This document shows, in pieces, positions 43,074 through 50,755 of a stretch of 64,000 nucleotides of DNA; the first letter of the stretch is position 1, and every line of letters begins with the position of its first letter. A model generated the notes under the pieces. It was not told where the DNA came from. It saw only the letters and a list, made by a program, of their open reading frames with translations, and did no database searches. This stretch comes from JACTMZ01 sp044359955 (GTDB lineage: Bacteria; Verrucomicrobiota; Verrucomicrobiia; Chthoniobacterales; JACTMZ01), in assembly GCA_044359955.1 (NCBI GenBank), contig JBIKLF010000003.1, positions 62,001 through 126,000 of the forward strand, given 5' to 3'. The position numbers were made by a program, and so were the translations under genes.

Positions 43074-43345
43074 GCGCGGAGGTTTGAACAGAAGGTAACG
43101 ATCACCGGAGCGCGGGGGCGCTCGGGGAAGATCCCGCGGATGCGGGACCCGCAGGGCGACATGAGCGGGAGTGAAGGAGTCAACGGAACGAAGGGGAGCA
43201 GCCGCAGGCCGGACCCGAAGGGCCCTCACTGGGGTGACCCCCAGAGCTCGCGGTTTCCGGTTCTGAGCAACGAATTGTTTCCCGCGGGGGTCACACCGCG
43301 GGAAACCATCTTCTGATATCTTCTTCCATCGGTGGCTCATGCTTG
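43074..43345 (+). repeat. 272-bp repeat with hairpin-plus-tail element, copy 2
   Basis: Nearly collinear with 52639-52905. A distinctive 5' module (AACGAAGGGGAGCAGCCGCA and the CACTGGGGTGACCC palindromic stretch) precedes the hairpin element 43262-43345. Confidence 0.8.
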
Positions 43346-43439
43346 TTTCACCTGCAGCTGCTTCAGCTTTCAAACTCAGCTCTCAACGGGCCGAAGGCTA
43401 GCTTGGCTATCGTCGAAGCGGCTTGGATGGGTGGTGGAA

Positions 43440-43742
43440 ATGCGCTATGTTTACCGGATGAAGCCGGCGATCCACGACTGGGCGGCCAAATATATTTGGT
43501 GGCAGACGCCTGAGGAGGCGGCGCTGCGTCCGCGGCGCGTCATGGCGCAAGTCATGGACCTCGGCACGTTCGTCGATGTGCGCTCGCTGGAGAAGGCCGC
43601 CGGGCCGGACGCTTTGGCCGCGGTAATCCGCCAGGCCGAACCGGGCTGGTTTTCGCCGCGGTCTTGGCATTTTTGGCACCGCCGCCTCGGGCTGGCGGCG
43701 GCCGGTGCCGTGCCCGCCATGCCTGTTCGCCGCTTCGCGTGA
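43440..43742 (+). CDS. Antitoxin-like partner of AbiEii-family toxin
   Basis: A 100-aa protein (MRYVYRMKPAIHDWAAKYIW then WQTPEEAALRPRRVMAQVMD). It belongs to a family I associate with genes directly upstream of AbiEii/AbiGii nucleotidyltransferases. The stop overlaps the next gene's GTG (GTGA). An alternative start is the Met at 43458. Its last 28 codons are duplicated at 42026-42109. Confidence 0.7.
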   Translation: MRYVYRMKPAIHDWAAKYIWWQTPEEAALRPRRVMAQVMDLGTFVDVRSLEKAAGPDALAAVIRQAEPGWFSPRSWHFWHRRLGLAAAGAVPAMPVRRFA

Positions 43743-44392
43743 AGAGGTTTCATCCACGCTTCTCGATCCTTCCCGCGTCTCAGATGGCGCTTTGGGGGGG
43801 ATTGGCGCCGGTGCGGGATCTGGGTTTCGTTCTTTACGGCGGCACGGCCATCGCGCTGCGTCTGGGCCATCGCCACTCGGTCGATTTTGATTTCTTCACG
43901 CATCGTTCCCTCGAACGCACGGCGCTGACACGCTCCTTGCCGTGGTTGGCGACCGCCGCGGTGCTGCAGGATGAGCCGGAGTCCCTGACCGTGCTTTCGC
44001 CCGGCGGGGTCAAAGTTTCTTTTTTCGGTGGCTTGAACGTCGGGCGCGTGGGTGAGCCCGAGGCGTCCGAAGATGGCGTGGTCGTCGCGGCCTCGTTGGA
44101 TGATTTGCTCGCGTTCAAGCTGAAGCTCGTCGTGCAGAGGGTCGAGGCGAAGGACTATCTCGACGTTGCGGCAATTCTCCGCACCGGCCTGCCGCTGGAG
44201 CGCGGGCTTGCTGCGGCCGAAACGCTTTTCGCGCCCGATCTGCCGCCGATGGTTGTGCTCAAGGCCCTGACCTACTTCGAAGGTGGGGATTTGTCTTCGG
44301 TGCCGGCCGATGTGCGGGAAACATTGTGTGCTGCGGTTGCCGGGGTTGGCGACCTGCCGGTCGTTCCGCGCCGCTCGGAGAATCTGAGTTGA
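43739..44392 (+). CDS. AbiEii/AbiGii-type nucleotidyltransferase toxin
   Basis: A 217-aa protein from the GTG at 43739. The nucleotidyltransferase pattern is FVLYGGTAIALRLGHRHSVD followed by FDFFT: the GG and DxD positions are evident. A later DLLAFKLKLVVQRVEAKDYLD block carries the family's Lys-Asp motif. AbiE toxins modify tRNA or other nucleotides and give phage-resistance or stability phenotypes. It is translationally coupled to the upstream antitoxin-like gene. Confidence 0.85.
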   Translation: MKRFHPRFSILPASQMALWGGLAPVRDLGFVLYGGTAIALRLGHRHSVDFDFFTHRSLERTALTRSLPWLATAAVLQDEPESLTVLSPGGVKVSFFGGLNVGRVGEPEASEDGVVVAASLDDLLAFKLKLVVQRVEAKDYLDVAAILRTGLPLERGLAAAETLFAPDLPPMVVLKALTYFEGGDLSSVPADVRETLCAAVAGVGDLPVVPRRSENLS

Positions 44393-44400
44393 AGGCAAGG

Positions 44401-44622
44401 CGGCCGGAGGCCGCAGTGGACAGTGATTCGGTGTTCAGTGTTCAGTCTTCACCAATCACTCAACCTTCATCTCGCAGAGCTGAGCGAAGCGCCGATTGGT
44501 GCGCATGGTTGCGGATTGAGTCCCGCCGAGTTCAGCTTTGAGCAACGAATTGTTTCCCGCGGGGGTCACACCGCGGGAAACCATCTTCTGATATCTTCTT
44601 TCATCGGTGGCTGATGTTTGGA
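44401..44622 (+). repeat. Composite repeat ending in hairpin-plus-tail element, copy 3
   Basis: GGCCGNAGGCC head, then TCANNNN words at 44435, 44442, 44449 and 44456, then 44460 and 44467 (same phase slip as copy 1), then the hairpin element 44538-44622. Confidence 0.78.
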
Positions 44623-44651
44623 GGGATTGGCTCTCACGGAGGCACGGGGGA

Positions 44652-44688
44652 TCCGCCTTCGCGTTCGCCGAGGCGAACGGCTACGGCG
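44652..44688. repeat. CGTTCGCC palindrome, copy 1 of 3
   Basis: Stem CGTTCGCC-GA-GGCGAACG preceded by TCCGCCTTCG. Other copies are at 50130-50167 and 50175-50212. Confidence 0.75.
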
Positions 44689-44700
44689 TGAGGAGAAGGA

Positions 44701-44728
44701 TGAAGTTTGAAGGATGAAGGATGAGGTA
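44701..44728 (+). repeat. Heptamer array (TGANNNN type)
   Basis: TGA at 44701, 44708, 44715 and 44722. Near-identical to arrays at 34424 and 50015. Confidence 0.85.
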
Positions 44729-44875
44729 AGACCGGAGACCTGAAAGCGGAAAGCGGAAAGCGGCACCGAAGGCCGATAGGCCGGAGATAGGTCGCCGCGG
44801 CGACTAAACTGACGAGGGCAAACCGGAAAGGGAAGAAAAAGGATGAAGGGGGCGCGGAGGCGGGACTTTCGGCGC

Positions 44876-45574
44876 TTACTTCACGTTGGAAATGTTATCA
44901 GTAAGTCCTGTTATGTTCGTATCCGGGCCGGCTGACTGCACAATGACAGTGGTGAAATAAGTTTGGCTACCAGCACCTACGTTCTTGGCGATCTTGTTGG
45001 AGTAGAGCAAATCCAAAGTCACTTCGTATTCCATTCCCCAAGGATCCCGATAGGTCGAGTTATCCCAGCCGCCCTTCCCACCTTTGGCAATTTTGGGTTC
45101 GAAGAAAACTATATTGCGGGGGTTGACAGTAGCGTTCGATCCGATAAGTGCTTTGACTACTTCCGCGGTGCTGTTGTTGCTGGCTGGCAGACGCCCATAC
45201 TCCAATTGGAAGGCTTTCACAGCAGCCGCAAGCTGGTTCACGTCATTGCGGGCTTGGGCTTTTTTGCCTTGTCCAAGTGCACCCTGCACGGCAGGGAAGG
45301 CGAGGCTGGCCAAAATCGCGATGATGGCGATGACGACGAGGAGTTCGATGAGCGTGAAGGCCGCCGGACGGCGGCCAGTGACGGGTGACGAGTGGCGAGT
45401 GACAAGTGATGCAGACTGAGCACGGACCAAGGAGCGTTTACGCGGAGGGCTGAAGCTTGAACCGGAGCTCCGCAATCGCGGTGCGGAGATGGCCCTTAGG
45501 CAAACCTGAAAGCTGAGTGATGATGTGACGGCCGCGGCGCGGCTGATGGCGGGTGACGAGTGTTTAGGGAGCAT
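44876..45574 (-). CDS. GspG-like pseudopilin with heptamer-encoded leader
   Basis: A 232-aa protein. Prepilin motif PAAFTLIELLVVIAIIAILA; the putative leader is 72 residues with cleavage after Ala72. The residues just before it (SLVTRHSSPVTGRRP) are encoded by consecutive TCANNNN heptamers (TCACTTG, TCACTCG, CCACTCG, TCACCCG, TCACTGG) lying between 45377 and 45411. The C-terminal domain is GspG-like (AAVKAFQLEYGRLPASNNST, YRDPWGMEYEV). The start is uncertain; the reading frame stays open through the array to 45574. It stands outside the cassette, alone on the minus strand. Confidence 0.8.
   Translation of the reverse strand: MLPKHSSPAISRAAAVTSSLSFQVCLRAISAPRLRSSGSSFSPPRKRSLVRAQSASLVTRHSSPVTGRRPAAFTLIELLVVIAIIAILASLAFPAVQGALGQGKKAQARNDVNQLAAAVKAFQLEYGRLPASNNSTAEVVKALIGSNATVNPRNIVFFEPKIAKGGKGGWDNSTYRDPWGMEYEVTLDLLYSNKIAKNVGAGSQTYFTTVIVQSAGPDTNITGLTDNISNVK
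45377..45413 (+). repeat. Heptamer array inside the pseudopilin leader
   Basis: On the plus strand TGA/TGG words fall at 45379, 45386, 45393, 45400 and 45407, exactly 7 apart. The array is translated on the minus strand as part of the pseudopilin leader. Confidence 0.85.
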
Positions 45575-45799
45575 GGGGAGGAGGAGTGGGCAGTGTGGGG
45601 AGAGGATGGGATTGCCGAGGCTTGTGTTTGAGGGAATTTAGCGTGTTCGGTGATTCATGGCAAGATGGGGCGAGGGCCGGAGGCTGTGAAAGCTGAGCCG
45701 GAGCCGCGGAGGGGGTGGTATTTAGCCGGAACGATGCAGAAGTCGCGGCCATGGATGGGCTGTAGCAGAAGGAGATGTGTTTCGCCGTTCGTTCTGAGG

Positions 45800-45863
45800 G
45801 TAGGGACGAGCGGCCCGCTCGTCCGATCCCCAACAAACGGACGCGCGAGCCGCGCGTCCCTAC
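45800..45863 (-). repeat. BIME copy 3
   Basis: GTAG, GGACGAGCG-GCC-CGCTCGTCC, linker, GGACGCGCG-AGC-CGCGCGTCC, CTAC. Same orientation as copy 1. Confidence 0.85.
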
Positions 45864-45991
45864 CTTTGTCTGCAAATTCCAAATGGGCGCGGATTCGAGC
45901 AGGGCACCGATGGCGAGGACCCGCACCGTAGCATCCTTTTCTCCGCTGGTGCGCAGACTCGCTCACCAAAGAGTTAGTCTAAAACCGTAGT

Positions 45992-46019
45992 TGAAAGTTG
46001 AGGGATGAGAGCTGAGGGA
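45992..46019 (+). repeat. Heptamer array (TGANNNN type)
   Basis: TGA at 45992, 45999, 46006 and 46013 (TGAAAGT, TGAGGGA, TGAGAGC, TGAGGGA). The four variable bases differ while the TGA spacing is exact. Confidence 0.85.
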
Positions 46020-46254
46020 CTGAGTAGGAGCTACTTACATCATCGGCCTGACTCACGCTTAGGGTGACTGCCCGCGGATCGTCAAGTCGTTGGCTTTCAA
46101 CCTCTCAATTGGTCATCAGGCGACCTGTCTCCGTCCGCCGACGGCGGACTCCGGCTCTCAACCATAAACTCTCAACGCCTTTTCCAGGGTTAGTCAACTC
46201 CCGCCCAGGCGCGCCTCTGTGGCGGCGCCGGAAAGGGCGGAATGTTTTGCCTCG

Positions 46255-47184
46255 TTACGGCTGAGCGGGCTTCTGGTTTTTCTCCAGCATCTCGCGGAGC
46301 TTTGCGGCCCATTGGGGGAAATCGGGATGGCTGGGATGGCGGCGGGCAACCTCCAGGATGTCGGCGGCGGCGCGATTCGGTTGGCCGGTGGCGGCCCGGT
46401 CGAGCGCGCGGCGGAAGAGGAGCCCCGGGGCGGTGCGGGTGTTGAATTCCTCGATGGCACGGTCCGATCCGTCGGCGTCGGCCAGGGCCGCACCGGCTTC
46501 GAGTTCCAATTGCCACGCGCTGTCAATGCGCGGGTCGGCGGCGGTGCGCCACGGAATGCGGACATTTTTCTCGAGGATGCCGGCGAGATTGCCGGGCACC
46601 TGCTCCCAATTGGCCTCTGGTGGCAGCAAGGGGCCGAGCTGCAACCACCGGGTGAACGGGCTCCGGGCCAGCGGTTCGCGGAGCAGTTCTTGGCCCGGCC
46701 TGGGCGTGCTCCCGAATTCTTTGCCCGTGAGCAGGGCGGCCAGATCGCGGGCATAACGGAGCGAAGGCTCCGCCCAGCGCTCACGGTCGCGGTCCGCACG
46801 TCCGCGTTCGAGTGAAAGAACGAGGTAGCGCAGGTGCATCTGGGCGGCTTCCTGGAATGATTTCGAGCGGAGGAGGTCGGCGTTCCTTTTTTTCCATTCC
46901 ACAAAGTCGTCCGAAGATGTCGCCTCGATGGCCTTTTCATAGAGGCGGCCAGCGGGGCTGGGGCCTGAGGCCGCTTGCGCCAAAGTGCTGACCGCACTCT
47001 TCCGCAGGGCGTCCATCGATTGCTCGTAGGTCTGCTCCAGCTTGAGCAGATCCGCCAAGGCAGAAGTCGCCTCGACTGGCGGTCCATCGCTCTGCGCCTG
47101 GATCGAGGCACCCGCGACACAGAACAGAGCGAGCGCCAGCCACGGAGTGCAGCGGGTCCGGAGGGAGGGGGTGCGGTGTTGCAT
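46255..47184 (-). CDS. Exported helical protein, unknown function
   Basis: A 309-aa protein with a signal peptide (MQHRTPSLRTRCTPWLALAL, mature from near ASIQAQ). The mature part is mostly amphipathic helix (LLKLEQTYEQSMDALRKSAV, RLYEKAIEATSSDDFVEWKK) with TPR-like character near the C-terminus (RRALDRAATGQPNRAAADIL). No family recognised. It lies 36 bp downstream of the pseudopilin gene at 47221-47772 on the same strand, so a shared role in the cell envelope is possible. Confidence 0.65.
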   Translation of the reverse strand: MQHRTPSLRTRCTPWLALALFCVAGASIQAQSDGPPVEATSALADLLKLEQTYEQSMDALRKSAVSTLAQAASGPSPAGRLYEKAIEATSSDDFVEWKKRNADLLRSKSFQEAAQMHLRYLVLSLERGRADRDRERWAEPSLRYARDLAALLTGKEFGSTPRPGQELLREPLARSPFTRWLQLGPLLPPEANWEQVPGNLAGILEKNVRIPWRTAADPRIDSAWQLELEAGAALADADGSDRAIEEFNTRTAPGLLFRRALDRAATGQPNRAAADILEVARRHPSHPDFPQWAAKLREMLEKNQKPAQP

Positions 47185-47220
47185 GGTCAGCCCTATCGGT
47201 TGGCAACTCGGCTCGCGTTT

Positions 47221-47772
47221 TTAGCGGACTCCCTGCTCGGCGAGGACTTTGTCGAAGGATTTGACCGAGCCGTCGGGGAAGCAGATGTGGGGGCCATGTT
47301 TGTGCACGCTGGCGCGCTCGATGAGCCAAGGTTGCGTGGCCCAGCGGGTGGCGATACCCGGTGTTTCGGGGAATGTCGTCGGCACGTAATGCACCTTGGG
47401 GCGCTCGTCGACAGGGACGCCCTTGGAGGCGAGGGCGGAGTTGAAGGAGGGACACTGCCAAGTCTTCTCCGTGATGCCGTAGGGCTTCAGAACCTGCAGC
47501 CAGAACTCCTCCCAAGCCTTTTCCTCATTCAGCGTTGGGCCCTGCGGCCAGACGTTCTGGTGGTCGTGCAGGTGGCCATGGAGGGCTGTGGTGATCGAGC
47601 GCATGTTGGCGATGCAACCTGCTTCGCCGGCGCGCAGGAGGAAGTCGCGGGCGTTGGGGAAAAAAAGGACGACGAGGATTGCGAGAATGACGACAGTCGC
47701 CAGCACTTCGAGAACGGTGAAGCCAGCGCGACGGGCGCGGATGCCGGAGGCTTGCACGGCTGGTTTTGCCAA
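47221..47772 (-). CDS. Pseudopilin-like protein with H-X9-DG-type C-terminus
   Basis: A 183-aa protein with a short leader (17 residues, RARRAG) and the prepilin helix FTVLEVLATVVILAILVVLF. The C-terminal part includes ITTALHGHLHDHQNVWPQGP and the HICFPDGSVKSFDKVL ending, resembling the His-x-Asp-Gly signature of planctomycete/verrucomicrobial prepilins. A conserved Cys pair (GCIANMRS, WQCPSF) may form a disulfide. It lies between the Thr/Asn-rich secreted gene upstream and the exported helical gene downstream. Confidence 0.85.
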   Translation of the reverse strand: MAKPAVQASGIRARRAGFTVLEVLATVVILAILVVLFFPNARDFLLRAGEAGCIANMRSITTALHGHLHDHQNVWPQGPTLNEEKAWEEFWLQVLKPYGITEKTWQCPSFNSALASKGVPVDERPKVHYVPTTFPETPGIATRWATQPWLIERASVHKHGPHICFPDGSVKSFDKVLAEQGVR

Positions 47773-47799
47773 GAGCGAGAGGCCGAGAGAAAGGGCCTG

Positions 47800-48438
47800 C
47801 TATTGTGCGGTTGCCGTCGTGGTGGTGGTCTGATTGCCCACCTTCATGCCATTCAAAGAGAATGTGTTGGGGGTTCCCAGAGCTATACCGTTCAGACTCG
47901 GTTCAATGGTGCCGGTGTTGTTGCCGGAGAACGTGATTGTGGCTTTTTTTCCAGTAAGAGAGGCGAGGAAGCCACCTCCCGCTGTTCTTCGCTGTTCTAA
48001 TTGCGTAATCGTAACGGTCTCGTTGGTGGTGCCGGGGTTGTTGGTGGTCACTAGAACGCTGAAAATCGAGGGTGCAATGCCATTGAACAGGCCGCCACTT
48101 ACTGAATTATCCTGATTATTAACATTGCCTATTGTCTGGCCGCTGTAGGTGACACCGTCAATGAACGCGACGAAGTAGTTTTGATTCGGATCTACGCTGA
48201 TCGAGTTGGTTGAAGTCGAGTTGGTTGAAGTTGAGGGGGCGCCATTCCTCAAGCCGAACCCTAGCACGCCCGAGACCACCGAAGGAGCCCCCCCGAATAT
48301 GGCGGCAGAGTAAACGCCGTCGTATTGTCCGGGATAATAAGCGCCGTTGGCCCACGGCCCAGAGCCGAACCAGTTGCCGGCGAGGCTGGTGGAGACAAAA
48401 AGGGTGCCGGCGGTCAGGGCTAGGAGGAGGGTTTTCAT
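47800..48438 (-). CDS. Secreted Thr/Asn/Gly-rich protein, unknown function
   Basis: A 212-aa protein with a signal peptide (MKTLLLALTAGTLFVSTSLA). The mature N-terminus NWFGSGPWANGAYYPGQYDG and the segment VVSGVLGFGLRNGAPSTSTN recall a group of short surface proteins in Verrucomicrobia, from memory only. Low-complexity STNSTSTNS and TTTTTATAQ stretches flank beta-strand-rich sequence. No enzymatic motif. It is upstream of the pseudopilin at 47221 on the same strand and could be its cargo or partner. Confidence 0.65.
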   Translation of the reverse strand: MKTLLLALTAGTLFVSTSLAGNWFGSGPWANGAYYPGQYDGVYSAAIFGGAPSVVSGVLGFGLRNGAPSTSTNSTSTNSISVDPNQNYFVAFIDGVTYSGQTIGNVNNQDNSVSGGLFNGIAPSIFSVLVTTNNPGTTNETVTITQLEQRRTAGGGFLASLTGKKATITFSGNNTGTIEPSLNGIALGTPNTFSLNGMKVGNQTTTTTATAQ

Positions 48439-48518
48439 GCGGTTATGGGCTTAATCCCAAAATTAGACCTCTCGGCTGGGGAGCGACAAGGAAAAAGAGG
48501 GGATTTCGGCCCCCGCGC

Positions 48519-49742
48519 TCAGAGCTGTTCCTGGAGGAGTTGGTGCACGGTGGGGAGCTCGGTGAATGCCGGGAGTGGGGCGCGGTTGGGTGATTGCCAA
48601 AGAATCAAGGAGTCGGAGGCGACCTGTTGGGGGCGGTCGGTCGGGGTGGCGACGGCTTGGAGGATGGGGGCTTCGGGTTGGGGGGCGGGGGCGGTGGACC
48701 AGCTGAGGGCGGGGACGCCGGCGGTGCTGGGGCTGAGGACGGCGATGCCGCGGTCGGGGGCGAAGGAGAAGGCGTTCAATTGGAGGCCGCCGGTGTTGGC
48801 CAGGCCGGCGACGAGGATGAGGGCGTCCTCGCCGGCGAAGCGGCGGGCGGCCTCGACGGCTTCGTCCAGGGTGGCGATCTCGCGCAGGAGGCTCTCGCCG
48901 CGGCCGAGTTGCGCGGCGCGGCCGGCCAGGCCGGCGTTGACCACGAGGAAGTAGCCGCGGCGGTTGAATTGCAGAAGCTCGATGCCGCGGCGGACGAGGT
49001 CGGCCAGGGTGGGCTGGCTGGGATAGCGGGAGGCGTCCTCGGCGAAAGCGAGATCGCCTTCGGCGAAGATGCCGAAGACTTGCGGGCTGCGCCAGCCGGG
49101 GGTGTTTTCCAATTCTTCGCGGGTGCGGACAATGTCATAGCCGCGCTGGCGCGCCTCGAGGAGCAGGTCGCGTCCGTCTTGACGGGTGCCGCCCTGCTCG
49201 ACGGGGACAAGTTGCGCACCGCCGCCGCCGAGCACGAGGTCGAGCGGGGCTTTTTCGAGCAGGTGGACGGCCAGGCGATCGGTGTCGCGTGGGTCGAAAC
49301 CGGGGGCAAAAAAGGCGGCGGTGGCGGGTTCGGTCAGCGGGGTGTTGGCAATCAACCCGGTGGCGCGTCCCTCGCGCCGCGCGACCTCAATGAGGGTCTC
49401 GAGGATTTGGCCGTCGGGAGTGACGGAGAGTGCGCCGCGGTTGACCAGTTGTCCGGTGGCGATGGCCGAGGCGGCTGCAGCGGCATCGGCCACCGCATAA
49501 TCTCGGGCCCGGGGCGAGGCGAGGGCCAGGTGGGGCAGGGATTCCATCTTGAACCGGTAATCCGCACCGCCGGCGAAGAGCCGGGCGGCGGAAACGGTCG
49601 AGGGGGAAAAGTTTTCCGAGATGAAGAGGATGACCGCAAAGGGCTTTTGCATGACCCAGTAGCGGTAGACGAGAAAGCCTCCGGCCACGAAGAAGAGGAG
49701 GCAGGTGAGAAAGATGATTTTGTTGCGGATGCGGGAGGGCAT
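48519..49742 (-). CDS. Alkaline-phosphatase superfamily pseudoenzyme, membrane-anchored
   Basis: A 407-aa protein with an N-terminal anchor (IIFLTCLLFFVAGGFLVYRY). The alkaline phosphatase scaffold is recognisable: AVILFISENFS, DYAVADAAAAASAIATG, TPLTEPATAAFFAP, GYFLVVNAGLAGRAAQLG and LILVAGLANTGGLQ. All active-site positions are substituted. GDG(M/G) metal Asp becomes SEN (41-43). The nucleophile Ser in DSA becomes Ala (DAA, 86-88). The THATPAA His becomes Glu-Pro. VEGxxxDWAGH loses its acidic residues and His, and ADHETGG becomes LANTGG. It should bind no metal pair and have no phosphatase activity; a structural or binding role is inferred. Confidence 0.82.
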   Translation of the reverse strand: MPSRIRNKIIFLTCLLFFVAGGFLVYRYWVMQKPFAVILFISENFSPSTVSAARLFAGGADYRFKMESLPHLALASPRARDYAVADAAAAASAIATGQLVNRGALSVTPDGQILETLIEVARREGRATGLIANTPLTEPATAAFFAPGFDPRDTDRLAVHLLEKAPLDLVLGGGGAQLVPVEQGGTRQDGRDLLLEARQRGYDIVRTREELENTPGWRSPQVFGIFAEGDLAFAEDASRYPSQPTLADLVRRGIELLQFNRRGYFLVVNAGLAGRAAQLGRGESLLREIATLDEAVEAARRFAGEDALILVAGLANTGGLQLNAFSFAPDRGIAVLSPSTAGVPALSWSTAPAPQPEAPILQAVATPTDRPQQVASDSLILWQSPNRAPLPAFTELPTVHQLLQEQL

Positions 49743-49799
49743 GGAAGAGAGGGATGAAGGCGGAGACTTGAAACCTGAGCGGGAGGGAATATAGAAGGA

Positions 49800-49860
49800 T
49801 GAAGTATGAAGGAGGAAGGATGAAGGGAAAATCGGAGAGCGGAGAGCGGAGAGCGGAAAG
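49800..49860 (+). repeat. Heptamer arrays (TGANNNN then GGAGAGC)
   Basis: TGA/GGA words at 49800, 49807, 49814 and 49821, then three GGAGAGC units at about 49834-49854. A second run with TGA at 50015, 50022, 50029 and 50036 follows. Confidence 0.8.
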
Positions 49861-50129
49861 GAAAGAAAAAGGATGATGGGGGAGATGGAGAGCGGAGAGC
49901 GGAAAGACGAGGGCGGAGGGGTGAGACTTGAAACGTGAGTGGGATATGACTTTTTTCAGTTTTCAGTGTTCAGCGGGGCAGTAAAGGCGGAAAGACGAAG
50001 GGGGGTGAGAAGGATGAAGTTTGAAGGATGAAGGATGAAGGGAAAACCGGAGAGCGGAACCGGAGGCCGAATGGCCGGAGATAGGTCGCCGCGGCGACTA
50101 AACTGCCAAGGGCAAAGCGGAAAGGGGGA

Positions 50130-50212
50130 TCCGCCTTCGCGTTCGCCGAGGCGAACGGCTATGGCGGGACAAGGTCCGCCTTCGCGTTCGCCGAAGCGAA
50201 CGGCTACGGCGG
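50130..50212. repeat. CGTTCGCC palindromes, copies 2 and 3
   Basis: Two tandem copies (50130-50167 and 50175-50212) of the palindrome seen at 44652, differing by one stem-loop base (GAG versus GAA). Confidence 0.75.
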
Positions 50213-50230
50213 GACGAGAAGGATGAAGGA

Positions 50231-50441
50231 GCGGCCGTAGGCCGCAGTGTTCAGTGATTCGGTGTTCAGTGTTCAGTTGGTGGGAAACCGGGACGCTGAT
50301 GGGCGCGGATGAGGTTCGGGCGGCTGCGCTGACGCAGCGCTCGCGGAAGTCCGGTTCTGAGCACGGAATTGTTTCCCGCGGGGGTCACACCGCGGGAAAC
50401 CATCTTCTGATATCTTCTTTCATCGGTGGCTCATGCTTGGA
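50231..50441 (+). repeat. Composite repeat ending in hairpin-plus-tail element, copy 4
   Basis: CGGCCGTAGGCCG head, TCA words at 50251, 50266 and 50273, the module 50305-50347 shared with copy 1, then the hairpin element 50356-50441. Confidence 0.78.
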
Positions 50442-50524
50442 GGGATTGGCTCGGTTTTTCCGGGGGGCACGGCCGTCCCGGCCGTATGGTCTGATCGTGA
50501 CGGGCTCAGATTTTGCCGACTGAG

Positions 50525-50588
50525 GTAGGGACGCGCGGCTCGCGCGTCCGTTGGTTGGGGAGCGGACGAGCGGGCCGCTCGTCCCTAC
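50525..50588 (+). repeat. BIME copy 4
   Basis: GTAG, GGACGCGCG-GCT-CGCGCGTCC, linker, GGACGAGCG-GGC-CGCTCGTCC, CTAC. Confidence 0.85.
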
Positions 50589-50699
50589 CTTCTGAACGAA
50601 CATTTCCTCCTGCCGCGGCGACGATGGAAAGATCTCAACTGCATCGTTCCGGCTAAGCGTGAGCCAGGCCGATGATGTAAGTCGCTCCTGCCCAATCCC

Positions 50700-50755
50700 T
50701 CAACTTTCAACTGCGGTTTGAGGCTCGTCACACGTCACAGGTCACACGTCACTGT
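50700..50755 (-). repeat. Heptamer array (TCANNNN type)
   Basis: TCA at 50700, 50707, 50728, 50735, 50742 and 50749, all on one 7-nt register despite a 14-nt unmatched stretch. It ends about 70 bp before the photolyase start. Confidence 0.85.

Larger units (their letters stand above)
42804..43439. other. Gene-free interval with repeats
   Basis: 636 bp with no supported gene. It holds a BIME (42958-43023) and a 272-bp repeat (43074-43345). A short TCA-rich run (about 43348-43387) lies just before the AbiEii-associated pair. Confidence 0.65.
44393..44875. other. Gene-free interval with repeats
   Basis: 483 bp with no gene. In order it holds a composite repeat (44401-44622), a palindrome (44652-44688), a heptamer array (44701-44728), a 7-nt GCGGAAA run near 44750-44765, and a GTCGCCGCGGCGAC palindrome module shared with 50064-50130. 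Confidence 0.65.
45575..46254. other. Gene-free interval with repeats
   Basis: 680 bp with no supported gene. It contains BIME copy 3 (45800-45863) with a long conserved left flank (45730-45799), a heptamer array (45992-46019) and TCA-rich runs near 46090-46190. Confidence 0.65.
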
